DNA from: Candidatus Segatella mututuai
GTDB lineage: Bacteria; Bacteroidota; Bacteroidia; Bacteroidales; Bacteroidaceae
Assembly: GCA_002439605.1 (NCBI GenBank)
Contig: DJOI01000053.1
Span: 2,887 to 46,419 of the forward strand
DNA length: 43,533 bases
Direction: 5' to 3'
Part shown: positions 1-6,074 of the stretch, one piece after another
Layout: each line of letters starts with the position of its first letter
Position numbering within the stretch: the stretch's first letter is position 1
Translations under genes and position numbers: made by a program
Notes under the pieces: generated by a model
What the model was told of the DNA's origin: nothing
The model's database searches: none
What the model saw: the letters and a program-made list of their open reading frames with translations, nothing else

Positions 1-34
1 GACTAATCTCTTGGTAGATTGTTTTGACTTCTAT

Positions 35-83
35 CCGATGTCTTTCTATCGGAATATCTGATAGCTTTACGTTGGATAGAAAG
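35..83. repeat. Competing short inverted repeats at window start
   Basis: CTTTCTATC at 42-50 is the reverse complement of GATAGAAAG at 75-83, and TTCTATCC at 29-36 also pairs with GGATAGAA at 74-81. CCGAT at 35-39 can alternatively pair with ATCGG at 48-52. No open reading frame of note lies here. It may be the leader or 3' end of something outside the window. Confidence 0.35.
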
Positions 84-90
84 AAATTAT

Positions 91-141
91 AAAATAGACC
101 TCACACCGCACGCTTTTAGCGTAAGGTGCTGAGGTCTATTT
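91..141. terminator. Intrinsic terminator hairpin
   Basis: The arms AAATAGACCTCA (about 92-103) and TGAGGTCTATTT (130-141) are perfect complements. The loop is GC-bearing and contains a second small hairpin (GCAC/GCTT-type pairing). A-rich sequence lies on one side and T-rich on the other, so it could end transcription in either direction. It probably closes a gene located before the window. Confidence 0.7.
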
Positions 142-170
142 GTTTACAGAGTGCAGTGTGTGGCTTGCCT

Positions 171-207
171 CCGCACGGAGACCCCCCACAAGGTCAGCAC
201 CGTGCGG
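171..207. repeat. 8-bp perfect inverted repeat
   Basis: CCGCACGG at 171-178 and CCGTGCGG at 200-207 form a perfect stem around a 21-nt C-rich loop. No T-tract follows, so it is not a typical terminator. Its function is unknown. Confidence 0.4.
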
Positions 208-271
208 TATTAGTGTTGTGTGGATAGGGGTGACCGTACAAATTGTATTCGAGATTCACTATGCTGTCTAT

Positions 272-337
272 GTAGGACAGTCTGACTATCTCTACGAGAC
301 AGTCTGCCTGTCATAGGCAGATAGTCTGCTTTAGTAG
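272..337. repeat. Tandem palindrome array A, 22-bp period, 3 units
   Basis: AGTCTG recurs at 279, 301 and 323, exactly 22 bp apart. Each unit is centred on an imperfect palindrome: GACAGTCTGACTATC (277-291), GACAGTCTGCCTGTC (299-313), and the partial GATAGTCTGC in the third. Weaker half-units appear to flank the array on both sides (GAGATTC..CTGTC near 251-269 and GTCTGTTTGATTATC near 338). The region is non-coding. There is no CRISPR-like unique spacer, because the whole unit is repeat. Confidence 0.65.
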
Positions 338-431
338 GTCTGTTTGATTATCCTTAGTCTTCAAGCAAGGATTTTAGTAAAGCTTTGAAAAATAATCCAC
401 GAAAACGATACAAGTAATTACTTTTTTTCAT

Positions 432-439
432 TATCTTTG
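432..439 (+). promoter_or_regulatory. Promoter -7 element upstream of the DUF4160/DUF2442 pair
   Basis: TATCTTTG matches the Bacteroidetes sigma-ABfr -7 consensus TAnnTTTG. It lies 26 nt before the ATG at 465 that would start the full-length DUF4160 frame. No clear -33 TTTG sits at the expected spacing. Confidence 0.6.
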
Positions 440-482
440 CAGCAGCAATTAAAATAATTAGCTTATGCCGGAAATATTATGA

Positions 483-683
483 ATGTTTGGAATGCGCTTT
501 TACTTCTATTCTCGTGAACACGAACCAATACATGTTCACGTAAAGAATGCTGATGGTAAGGCTAAATTTGAGATAACTGAGGATGCAGTGGTTCTTGTTT
601 ACAACAAAGGATTGAAAAACAAGGATATAAGAGCAGCGGAGATGGTTCTCGAAGAAAATCATGACTTAGCAATTGCTAAATGA
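483..683 (+). CDS. DUF4160 family protein, damaged at codon 6
   Basis: This small basic protein (66 aa from ATG 483) carries the DUF4160 hallmark F-Y-F-Y-S-x-E-H-E-P-x-H-V-H-V near its N-terminus, followed by the conserved G-K-A-K-F-E segment. Family members usually begin M-P-x-I-L-R-x-x-G-x-R-F. That missing start is present in the same frame at 465 (ATG CCG GAA ATA TTA) but is cut by TGA at 480-482, where an Arg codon (CGA or AGA) would be expected. The gene is therefore either a fresh nonsense allele or is translated from the ATG directly after the stop, losing about six residues. It is followed 40 bp later by a DUF2442 gene. Such pairs are common and are often classed as toxin-antitoxin-like, but no biochemical role is established that I can name. 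Confidence 0.75.
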   Translation: MFGMRFYFYSREHEPIHVHVKNADGKAKFEITEDAVVLVYNKGLKNKDIRAAEMVLEENHDLAIAK

Positions 684-723
684 AAAGAATATTTCGGTAG
701 TAGCGTAGAAGAAGGAGGTGAAA

Positions 724-1131
724 ATGAAGATTAAGAAGATTTGGTTTGCTGAGGACCGTATTTACGGGGAGACAGACGATGGAAGAGTGTTGTGGCAATC
801 TTTGCTTTATTATAAGAGGTTGAGAAACGCTACACCTGCACAGCGTGAGGACTATGAGATCGATGACGAGGGTATTTATTGGCCAACATTAGATGAAGAT
901 GTTTCATTCGAGAGTTTCGAGTATGATGACCCAGACCCAAAGGGAATCTCTTTGTTGTTCCTTTCTCATCCGGAACTGAACGCCATTGCTATAGGTAAAC
1001 GCTTGGGTATTAGCCAAGGTTTGATGACACAATATGTGAATGGTACCAAGAAACCTTCAGCTGAGCGTGAACTTGAAATCTTGCGAGAAGTAAAGAATGC
1101 TGTTAGCGAATTACAGATAGCTTGTGTATAA
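724..1131 (+). CDS. DUF2442 protein with C-terminal helix-turn-helix
   Basis: This 135-aa protein has a DUF2442 domain at about residues 1-70 (W-F-A-E-D-R-I near the start, then the charged E-I-D-D-E-G-I-Y-W-P block typical of the family). A helix-turn-helix follows at about 80-125, with I-G-K-R-L-G-I-S-Q-G-L-M-T-Q-Y-V-N-G-T-K resembling XRE-type recognition helices. The start is set at ATG 724 because GGAGG at 714-718 lies five bases before it. A GTG at 718 is in frame but overlaps that ribosome site. The upstream neighbour is the DUF4160 gene. The DNA-binding half suggests this member represses its own operon, as antitoxins do. That is inference from architecture only. Confidence 0.82.
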   Translation: MKIKKIWFAEDRIYGETDDGRVLWQSLLYYKRLRNATPAQREDYEIDDEGIYWPTLDEDVSFESFEYDDPDPKGISLLFLSHPELNAIAIGKRLGISQGLMTQYVNGTKKPSAERELEILREVKNAVSELQIACV

Positions 1132-1135
1132 TGTT

Positions 1136-1175
1136 AAAACTACTACGTATCGTAGCAGTTTTAATTTTCTCTTTT
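1136..1175 (+). terminator. Intrinsic terminator of the DUF4160/DUF2442 operon
   Basis: AAAACTACTACG (1136-1147) and CGTAGCAGTTTT (1151-1162) form a 12-bp stem with one mismatch and a 3-nt loop, followed by AATTTTCTCTTTT. It starts five bases after the stop codon of the DUF2442 gene. Confidence 0.8.
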
Positions 1176-1212
1176 AGCTTGAAAATAAAAGTTTGATTAC
1201 AAAAATATCATG

Positions 1213-1322
1213 TTCCCAAGTCGTGGGCATCGCATTCCCAACGCTTGGGCATTCTGTTCCCAAGGCTTGGGCAATGGGTTTCCGAGCCGTGGGCAATGCA
1301 TTCCCGAGGCTTGGGAATCGTA
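1213..1322. repeat. Tandem palindrome array B, 22-bp period, 5 units
   Basis: Five adjacent units start at 1213, 1235, 1257, 1279 and 1301, each beginning TTCCC or TTTCC. Each has a palindromic core: CCCAAGTCGTGGG, CCCAACGCTTGGG, CCCAAGGCTTGGG, CCGAGCCGTGGG and CCCGAGGCTTGGG. A degenerate sixth unit (AAGGTTGTGGGC) begins near 1324. The arm sequence varies while the mirrored design is kept. A minus-strand frame runs through the array but encodes only the repeat and is not a gene. Confidence 0.75.
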
Positions 1323-1360
1323 TAAGGTTGTGGGCAAATGGTGATGCTGAAACCACAGGA

Positions 1361-1486
1361 TGATACTTTGCTGATACTTCTATGATACTTTTATATAGAT
1401 TTATAGAAAAGTATCATTCGCAGTAATAAGTTGAACAATAAATCGTTGCGATGGTTTTGAATGTAAGGAATGAGACTTTGATACTT
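1361..1486. repeat. TGATACTT iterons with an inverted copy
   Basis: TGATACTT occurs at 1361, 1372 and 1383, exactly 11 bp apart, and again at 1479. ATGATACTTTT at 1382-1392 and its exact complement AAAAGTATCAT at 1407-1417 form an 11-bp inverted repeat. The region lies between array B and the M15 pseudogene. It could be a protein-binding site cluster or the end of a decayed element. No replication gene is nearby. Confidence 0.55.
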
Positions 1487-1587
1487 TTTCTCGAAAAAAG
1501 AAATATACGTGCAAGTAAAAAGTGAGAATGTACGAAGTTGTGTGAGGCTTCAAACAAACTCATTCAATAAAAATATATCCGATGAAA

Positions 1588-1992
1588 GAAAGATAATGAT
1601 TCTCTTGGCTGCATGGCTTCTCTCGATGAGCATCCAGCAGAAGATGTGGAACGTGGTGAAGGGCACGAAGAACGACATCTATGTGTCTAACCCTGCCCAT
1701 GGCGGAGGCATGCACAACTATGGAATGGCGGTTGACATCACCCCTCTGTAATGAGAAGGGCGATACGCTCGACATGGGCACCAAGGTGGATTACTTCGGC
1801 AAGGCTGCCCATATCGACAACGAGGCGCAACTTGTGGATAGCAAGCGAATCTCGAAGACGGCTCTCAAGAACAGAGAGTTGTTGAGAAAGGTGATGCGAC
1901 ATGCTGGGTGGAGACCTTTGCGCACGGAGTGGTGGCATTTCAATCTTTGCTCTCGTGCCACAGCCAAGAAATACTACAAAGTGATTAAGTAA
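1588..1992 (+). pseudogene. M15 D-alanyl-D-alanine dipeptidase (VanX-like) remnant, frameshifted and 5'-truncated
   Basis: Two frames together give the C-terminal half of an M15D D-Ala-D-Ala dipeptidase. The first holds Q-Q-K-M-W and the metal-binding H-N-Y-G-M-A-V-D segment, then hits TAA at 1749. The second resumes at L-C-N-E-K-G-D-T-L-D-M-G-T and continues through the second metal motif E-W-W-H-F to TAA 1990-1992. Deleting one C from the four-C run at 1741-1744 restores a single frame (V-D-I-T-L-C-N-E). The N-terminal half is absent; upstream sequence is A/T-rich, and only a scrambled L-L-A-A-W-L-L-S-M-S precedes Q-Q-K-M-W, where a W-D-A-Y-R-P-L-S motif would be expected. The intact enzyme would cleave D-Ala-D-Ala from cell-wall precursors. 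This copy should be inactive. A sequencing error could explain the C-run but not the missing N-terminus. Confidence 0.8.
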
Positions 1993-1993
1993 G

Positions 1994-3229
1994 ATGAATC
2001 AAGCAACCCAAGATTTTATTCGCCAGCATCAGGAAGATGATGTCCGGCGGTTGGCTTTCCTCGGCGGCAAGTATCCCGAGGTGGATGTGCCTTTCGCCCT
2101 CGACCAGATTCGTGGGCGGAAGCTGGCGCGTGCCAAGTTGCCTCGTTGGGCAAGCCTCGATGGCATCGTCTATCCCCCACATATCTCCATGGAGCAATGC
2201 TCTTCGGAACAGACGGCGCAATATAAGGCAGAATTGGCGGAAAGATTACTTCAAGACAAAAAGCCTTTTGTAGATTTGACGGGAGGCTTCGGAGTCGATT
2301 TCTCTTATATCGCCGAGCGATTGGGTGTGAAGTCGATGTATGTGGAGCGACAGGCGCATCTCTGTGAGATGGCAAAGGAGAATTTTAAACTCTTGGGATT
2401 GAAGGATGCCGAGGTGAAGAATGGGGATGGAGCAGAGGTACTGCGTTCTTTGCGGCATATAGGGCTGATATTCATCGACCCAGCCCGTCGGGACGATGCC
2501 GGCAACAAGGTGGTGTCTCTGAAAGATTGTACTCCTGACGTGACAGTTCTGCAGGACGAGATGCTGGATAAAGCCGATTATATTATCATCAAGCTCTCCC
2601 CGATGCTCGATTGGCATCGTGCTGTAAGCGAATTAAAGCACGTAAGAGAGGTCCACATCGTTTCCGTGGGGAATGAATGCAAGGAGCTTCTTTTGGTGCT
2701 TTCTGCGGAAAATATGGAGGAAAGCACACTCTCGTCTTCAGGTCATGGAACAACCAGAAAAGGAAACCTCCAGATTTTTTGCGTCAACGACGCCCTGTCG
2801 TTTGTATGTGATGAGAAAAGAATGGCTACCTCTGCCGCAAAGATTGCTCCTGTCGATAAGATCAAAGAGATGCGGTATCTCTATGAGCCAAATGCCTCGC
2901 TGATGAAAGCAGGCGGTTTTGGAGTATTGTCTGAGCGTTACGGCATCGGAATGCTCTCCAAGAATAGCCATCTCTTTGTTAGTGAATCGCCTGTGGTCGA
3001 TTTCCCTGGTAGAAGTTTCCGCATCATTGCCTATTCTTCCTTTAATAAGAAAGAGCTGAAAAAGCAACTTGCTGGCATCGCGAAGGCGAACATTGCCACT
3101 CGTAATTTTCCTCTCTCCGTGGCAGAATTGCGTAAGCGATTGAAGCTAAAGGATGGTGGCGAAACCTATATTTTCGCCACGACATTGGCCGACGGCAGTC
3201 ATGTGCTGATAATAACGAACAAAATATAG
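1994..3229 (+). CDS. Class I SAM-dependent methyltransferase with THUMP-like C-terminal domain
   Basis: This 411-aa protein has a Rossmann methyltransferase core. The SAM-binding glycine motif is D-L-T-G-G-F-G-V-D at about residues 93-101, an acidic end of strand two lies in M-Y-V-E-R, and motif IV is F-I-D-P-A-R-R. The last ~90 residues (F-P-G-R-S-F-R to the end) resemble the THUMP-like domain found on this bacteroidal family, which suggests an RNA substrate. The substrate and modified position cannot be told from sequence. The start ATG 1994 lies two bases past the M15 remnant's stop, so it was probably co-transcribed with it. The gene looks intact and typical in length. Confidence 0.83.
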   Translation: MNQATQDFIRQHQEDDVRRLAFLGGKYPEVDVPFALDQIRGRKLARAKLPRWASLDGIVYPPHISMEQCSSEQTAQYKAELAERLLQDKKPFVDLTGGFGVDFSYIAERLGVKSMYVERQAHLCEMAKENFKLLGLKDAEVKNGDGAEVLRSLRHIGLIFIDPARRDDAGNKVVSLKDCTPDVTVLQDEMLDKADYIIIKLSPMLDWHRAVSELKHVREVHIVSVGNECKELLLVLSAENMEESTLSSSGHGTTRKGNLQIFCVNDALSFVCDEKRMATSAAKIAPVDKIKEMRYLYEPNASLMKAGGFGVLSERYGIGMLSKNSHLFVSESPVVDFPGRSFRIIAYSSFNKKELKKQLAGIAKANIATRNFPLSVAELRKRLKLKDGGETYIFATTLADGSHVLIITNKI

Positions 3230-3288
3230 GAAAGTGATAATAGGGTATCGGGAATGACAAGAAAAAAGAAGGATTTTCTACCCGAATA

Positions 3289-3320
3289 TTTGGAAATCAC
3301 CCGTAATTTCCTTAATTTTG
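3289..3320 (+). promoter_or_regulatory. Promoter of the CE7-like esterase
   Basis: TTTG at 3289-3292 (-33) and TAATTTTG at 3313-3320 (-7) are separated by 20 bp, matching the Bacteroidetes housekeeping promoter. The esterase ATG follows 63 nt downstream. Confidence 0.7.
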
Positions 3321-3383
3321 CAGAAAAACAAGAGGCAGAAAGCTATGTACAGCAAATATAAATAACAAAATCTACTATTTTTT

Positions 3384-4721
3384 ATGGACAAATTAAAAAC
3401 TATCTATTTATCGCTCGTGTTTGTCTTGGCGATAAACATGTTGGGTGCATCAAGCGCCCAAGCGGAAAACTATCCTTATCGCAGCGACTATTTATGGCTT
3501 ACAATTCCCGATCATGCCGACTGGCTCTATCAGACGGGCGAGAATGCCAAGGTAGAGGTGAGTTTCTGCAAGTATGGTGTTCCTCGCGACGGAGAGCTGA
3601 AATATGCCATAGGAAACGATATGCTCCAGCCCGACAAGCATGGAAGTGTGAAACTGAAGAACGGACGTGCCATCATCAATATGGGAACGAAGAAGACTCC
3701 AGGATTTCGCGACATGAAACTTTCCCTCAATCTCGACGGAAAGACCTATGAGCATCATGTAAAGGTGGGATTCTCTGTCGACAAGATACAGCCCTATACG
3801 CAAGAGCCCAAGGATTTCAGAAGCTTTTGGCAGAAGAACGTGGAGGAACTGAAGCAGGTACCTATGTCTTATACCAAGGAATTGTACAAGGACTACTGTA
3901 CCGACAAGATTGATTGTTATCTCGTCAAACTTAAGATCGACGACATGGGGCATTCCATGTACGGTTTCCTGTTCTATCCCAAGAATGCCCAGCCTGGCAA
4001 GCATCCCGTAGTGCTCTGTCCTCCGGGAGCAGGCATCAAGACTATCAAGGATCCCATGCGCAACAAGTATTATGCAGAGAATGGCTTTATCCGTCTTGAG
4101 GTGGAGATTCACGGTCTCGACCCACGTATCCCCTCGGAGACTTTTAGCGAGATAAGCCGTGCCTTCAACGACCGTAACGGCGGCTATTTGGCCAACGGAT
4201 TGGAGAACAAGGACATTTATTACATGAAGCATGTTTATGTGGGTTTGGTGCGCTGTATCGACTTCCTGACATCGCTTCCCGAATGGGATGGTAAGAACGT
4301 GGCTGTGCAGGGTGGCAGCCAGGGTGGTGCCTTGGCCATTATTGCGGCAGGACTCGACAGCCGCGTTACTCAATGTGTGGCCAATCATCCAGCCCTTAGC
4401 GACATGGCGGGTTATGTGGTTAAAGGCAGGACGGGCGGTTATCCACACTTCTGCCGCCAACCACAGATATTGGGCAACAAGGACTGTCTCAACACCTTGG
4501 CTTACTTTGACGTTGTCAATTTCGCCCGTTACGTCAAGGCTCCTACCTATCTTACATGGGGCTACAACGACAATACCTGTCCTCCCACCACCAGCTATGC
4601 CGTATGGAACACGTTGAAATGCCCTAAGGAGAGCCTGCTTACTCCCATCAACGAGCACTGGACGACAGCGGAAACCAACTTCGGGCAGATGGAGTGGATA
4701 AAGGCGCACCTCCAGAAATAG
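3384..4721 (+). CDS. Secreted acetylxylan esterase, CE7-like alpha/beta hydrolase
   Basis: This 445-aa protein has a cleavable signal peptide (cut near A-Q-A-E, about residue 27). An N-terminal beta-rich domain spans about 30-135 and an alpha/beta-hydrolase domain about 140-445. The nucleophile elbow is G-G-S-Q-G-G with Ser312. The likely triad partners are Asp396 (G-Y-N-D-N-T) and His425 (N-E-H-W). G-x-S-Q-G and the His-bearing motif match CE7 acetylxylan/cephalosporin-C deacetylases. The third CE7 motif (R-G-Q) appears replaced by E-I-H-G. The protein probably removes acetyl groups from plant xylan or oligosaccharides in the periplasm. It has its own promoter and stands apart from both SusCD loci. 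The exact substrate is unproven. Confidence 0.85.
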   Translation: MDKLKTIYLSLVFVLAINMLGASSAQAENYPYRSDYLWLTIPDHADWLYQTGENAKVEVSFCKYGVPRDGELKYAIGNDMLQPDKHGSVKLKNGRAIINMGTKKTPGFRDMKLSLNLDGKTYEHHVKVGFSVDKIQPYTQEPKDFRSFWQKNVEELKQVPMSYTKELYKDYCTDKIDCYLVKLKIDDMGHSMYGFLFYPKNAQPGKHPVVLCPPGAGIKTIKDPMRNKYYAENGFIRLEVEIHGLDPRIPSETFSEISRAFNDRNGGYLANGLENKDIYYMKHVYVGLVRCIDFLTSLPEWDGKNVAVQGGSQGGALAIIAAGLDSRVTQCVANHPALSDMAGYVVKGRTGGYPHFCRQPQILGNKDCLNTLAYFDVVNFARYVKAPTYLTWGYNDNTCPPTTSYAVWNTLKCPKESLLTPINEHWTTAETNFGQMEWIKAHLQK

Positions 4722-4830
4722 GTAGATAAAAGAAACTATCTGACAACGAAATAATCAGATATAAAGCCAATAACAAGGTGCAAGAAGCCATCGAGACGCT
4801 TGCAAACTTCATAAAAAACTGCAAAAAAGA
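4722..4830. other. Intergenic stretch with a possible coding relic
   Basis: One plus frame, open from about 4731 to the TAA just after the hairpin, reads like a helical peptide (E-A-I-E-T-L-A-N-F-I-K-N) but has no start codon. It may be a fragment of a lost gene. No motif is recognisable. Confidence 0.2.
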
Positions 4831-4869
4831 TAGCAATATTTGGCTGTTTGGCCAAATATTGCTATTTTT
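4831..4869. terminator. Strong (bidirectional) terminator hairpin
   Basis: TAGCAATATTTGGC (4831-4844) and GCCAAATATTGCTA (4851-4864) are perfect 14-bp complements with a 6-nt loop. A TTTTT tract follows and an A-rich tract precedes, so it can stop transcription from both sides. It ends the upstream esterase unit. Confidence 0.85.
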
Positions 4870-4870
4870 G
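4839..4870 (+). promoter_or_regulatory. Promoter embedded in the terminator
   Basis: TTTG at 4839-4842 and TATTTTTG at 4863-4870 have the correct 20-bp spacing for the Bacteroidetes promoter. They lie inside the hairpin's left arm and right arm/T-tract. The next gene starts at 4904. Confidence 0.65.
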
Positions 4871-4903
4871 CATACTTTAAAGTAACAAACTAAGTTTGAA
4901 ATC

Positions 4904-6052
4904 ATGTCATTAATAGAGATTCGAAAGGTCGAAAACAAGAAGGACTTGAAGACGTTCATCGATTTCCACTACGACCTATACGAGGGCAATGAGTATGATG
5001 TGCCCAACCTGTTCAGCGACGAAATGAATACCCTCAGCAAAGACCGCAATGCCGCTTTCGAGTTTTGTGAGTCCGAATATTATCTTGCCTATAAAGATGG
5101 TAAGTTGGCGGGACGTGTCGCTGCCATCATCAATTACAAGGCGAACGAGAAATGGAATCGCAAGTCTGTGCGTTTCGGATGGATTGATTTCATCGATGAC
5201 CGTGAGGTTTCCAAGGCACTTTTGAAAGCTGTAGAGAGATTTGGTGAGGAAAAAGGCATGGAGGACATCGTAGGGCCGTTGGGCTTTACCGATATGGATC
5301 CCGAGGGCATGCTTACCTGGGGGTTCGACCAGCTGGGCACGATGCCCACCATTTACAATTACCCTTATTATCCTGAGCATATCGAGGCTTTGGATGGCTT
5401 CGAGGTGGACAACAAGTATGTGGAGTTCAAGCTCATGGTGCCTGATGCCATCCCGGAGAAGTACGCCAAGATTTCGACGATGATAGAGGCGCGCTACAAT
5501 CTCCATACTCGCAAACTGACCAGGAAGGATATTTTCGAGGGAGGTTATGGGCAGAAGATTTTCGACTTGATCAATGAGACCTATAAGGATCTTTATGGCT
5601 ATTCCGAGTTGTCGCAGAAGCAGATAGACCAATATATCAAGATGTACTTAGGCTTGCTGGACTTGAACTTCGTCACCCTCATCGAGGACTGGACGACCGA
5701 CGACCACAAGATGGTGGGCATCGGCATTACGATGCCTTCCTTGGCAAGAGCCTTGCAGAAGTGCCGTCGTGGTAGGTTGTTGCCGTTCGGATGGTGGCAT
5801 CTTTTGCGTGCCATCAAGTTCCACAAAACTAAGATCGTGGATCTCTTGCTCATCGGCATCCAGCCGGAATACCGTAGCAAGGGTGCGAACGCCCTGCTCT
5901 TCGCCGACCTGATTCCCCTCTATCAGAAGTATGGGATAGAATGGGGAGAGACACAGGTGGAGATGGAGAAAAATGCCAATGTACAGGGGCAATGGGGAGT
6001 CTTGAATCCTATCCTTCACAAGCGTCGCAACTGCTATATCAAGAAAATATAA
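4904..6052 (+). CDS. GNAT-type acyltransferase-like protein
   Basis: This 382-aa cytosolic protein belongs to a bacteroidal family usually annotated as N-acetyltransferase. The N-terminal part (about 1-130) has the GNAT-like strand order with A-G-R-V-A-A-I-I-N followed by F-G-W-I-D-F. A second GNAT-like half follows, with L-L-L-I-G-I-Q-P-E-Y-R-S-K-G-A-N at about 310-325 resembling the acetyl-CoA pyrophosphate loop. The V-G-P-L-G-F-T-D-M-D segment is characteristic of the family. Substrate unknown. It sits 22 bp before parE and is probably co-transcribed with it from the embedded promoter at 4839-4870. Confidence 0.7.
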   Translation: MSLIEIRKVENKKDLKTFIDFHYDLYEGNEYDVPNLFSDEMNTLSKDRNAAFEFCESEYYLAYKDGKLAGRVAAIINYKANEKWNRKSVRFGWIDFIDDREVSKALLKAVERFGEEKGMEDIVGPLGFTDMDPEGMLTWGFDQLGTMPTIYNYPYYPEHIEALDGFEVDNKYVEFKLMVPDAIPEKYAKISTMIEARYNLHTRKLTRKDIFEGGYGQKIFDLINETYKDLYGYSELSQKQIDQYIKMYLGLLDLNFVTLIEDWTTDDHKMVGIGITMPSLARALQKCRRGRLLPFGWWHLLRAIKFHKTKIVDLLLIGIQPEYRSKGANALLFADLIPLYQKYGIEWGETQVEMEKNANVQGQWGVLNPILHKRRNCYIKKI

Positions 6053-6074
6053 ACAAAGTTAGAGGGAGGAATTT

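Noticed and set aside
272..1322. CRISPR-like repeats
   Set aside because: Arrays A and B are head-to-tail repeats with no unique spacers, the units are only 22 bp and palindromic throughout, and no cas gene is nearby.
1174..1356. 60-codon minus-strand frame over array B
   Set aside because: Its sequence is simply the translation of the 22-bp palindromic repeats; it has no promoter and no family resemblance.
3492..4709. 405-codon minus-strand open frame
   Set aside because: It lies entirely opposite the well-supported esterase gene and shows no motif or promoter.
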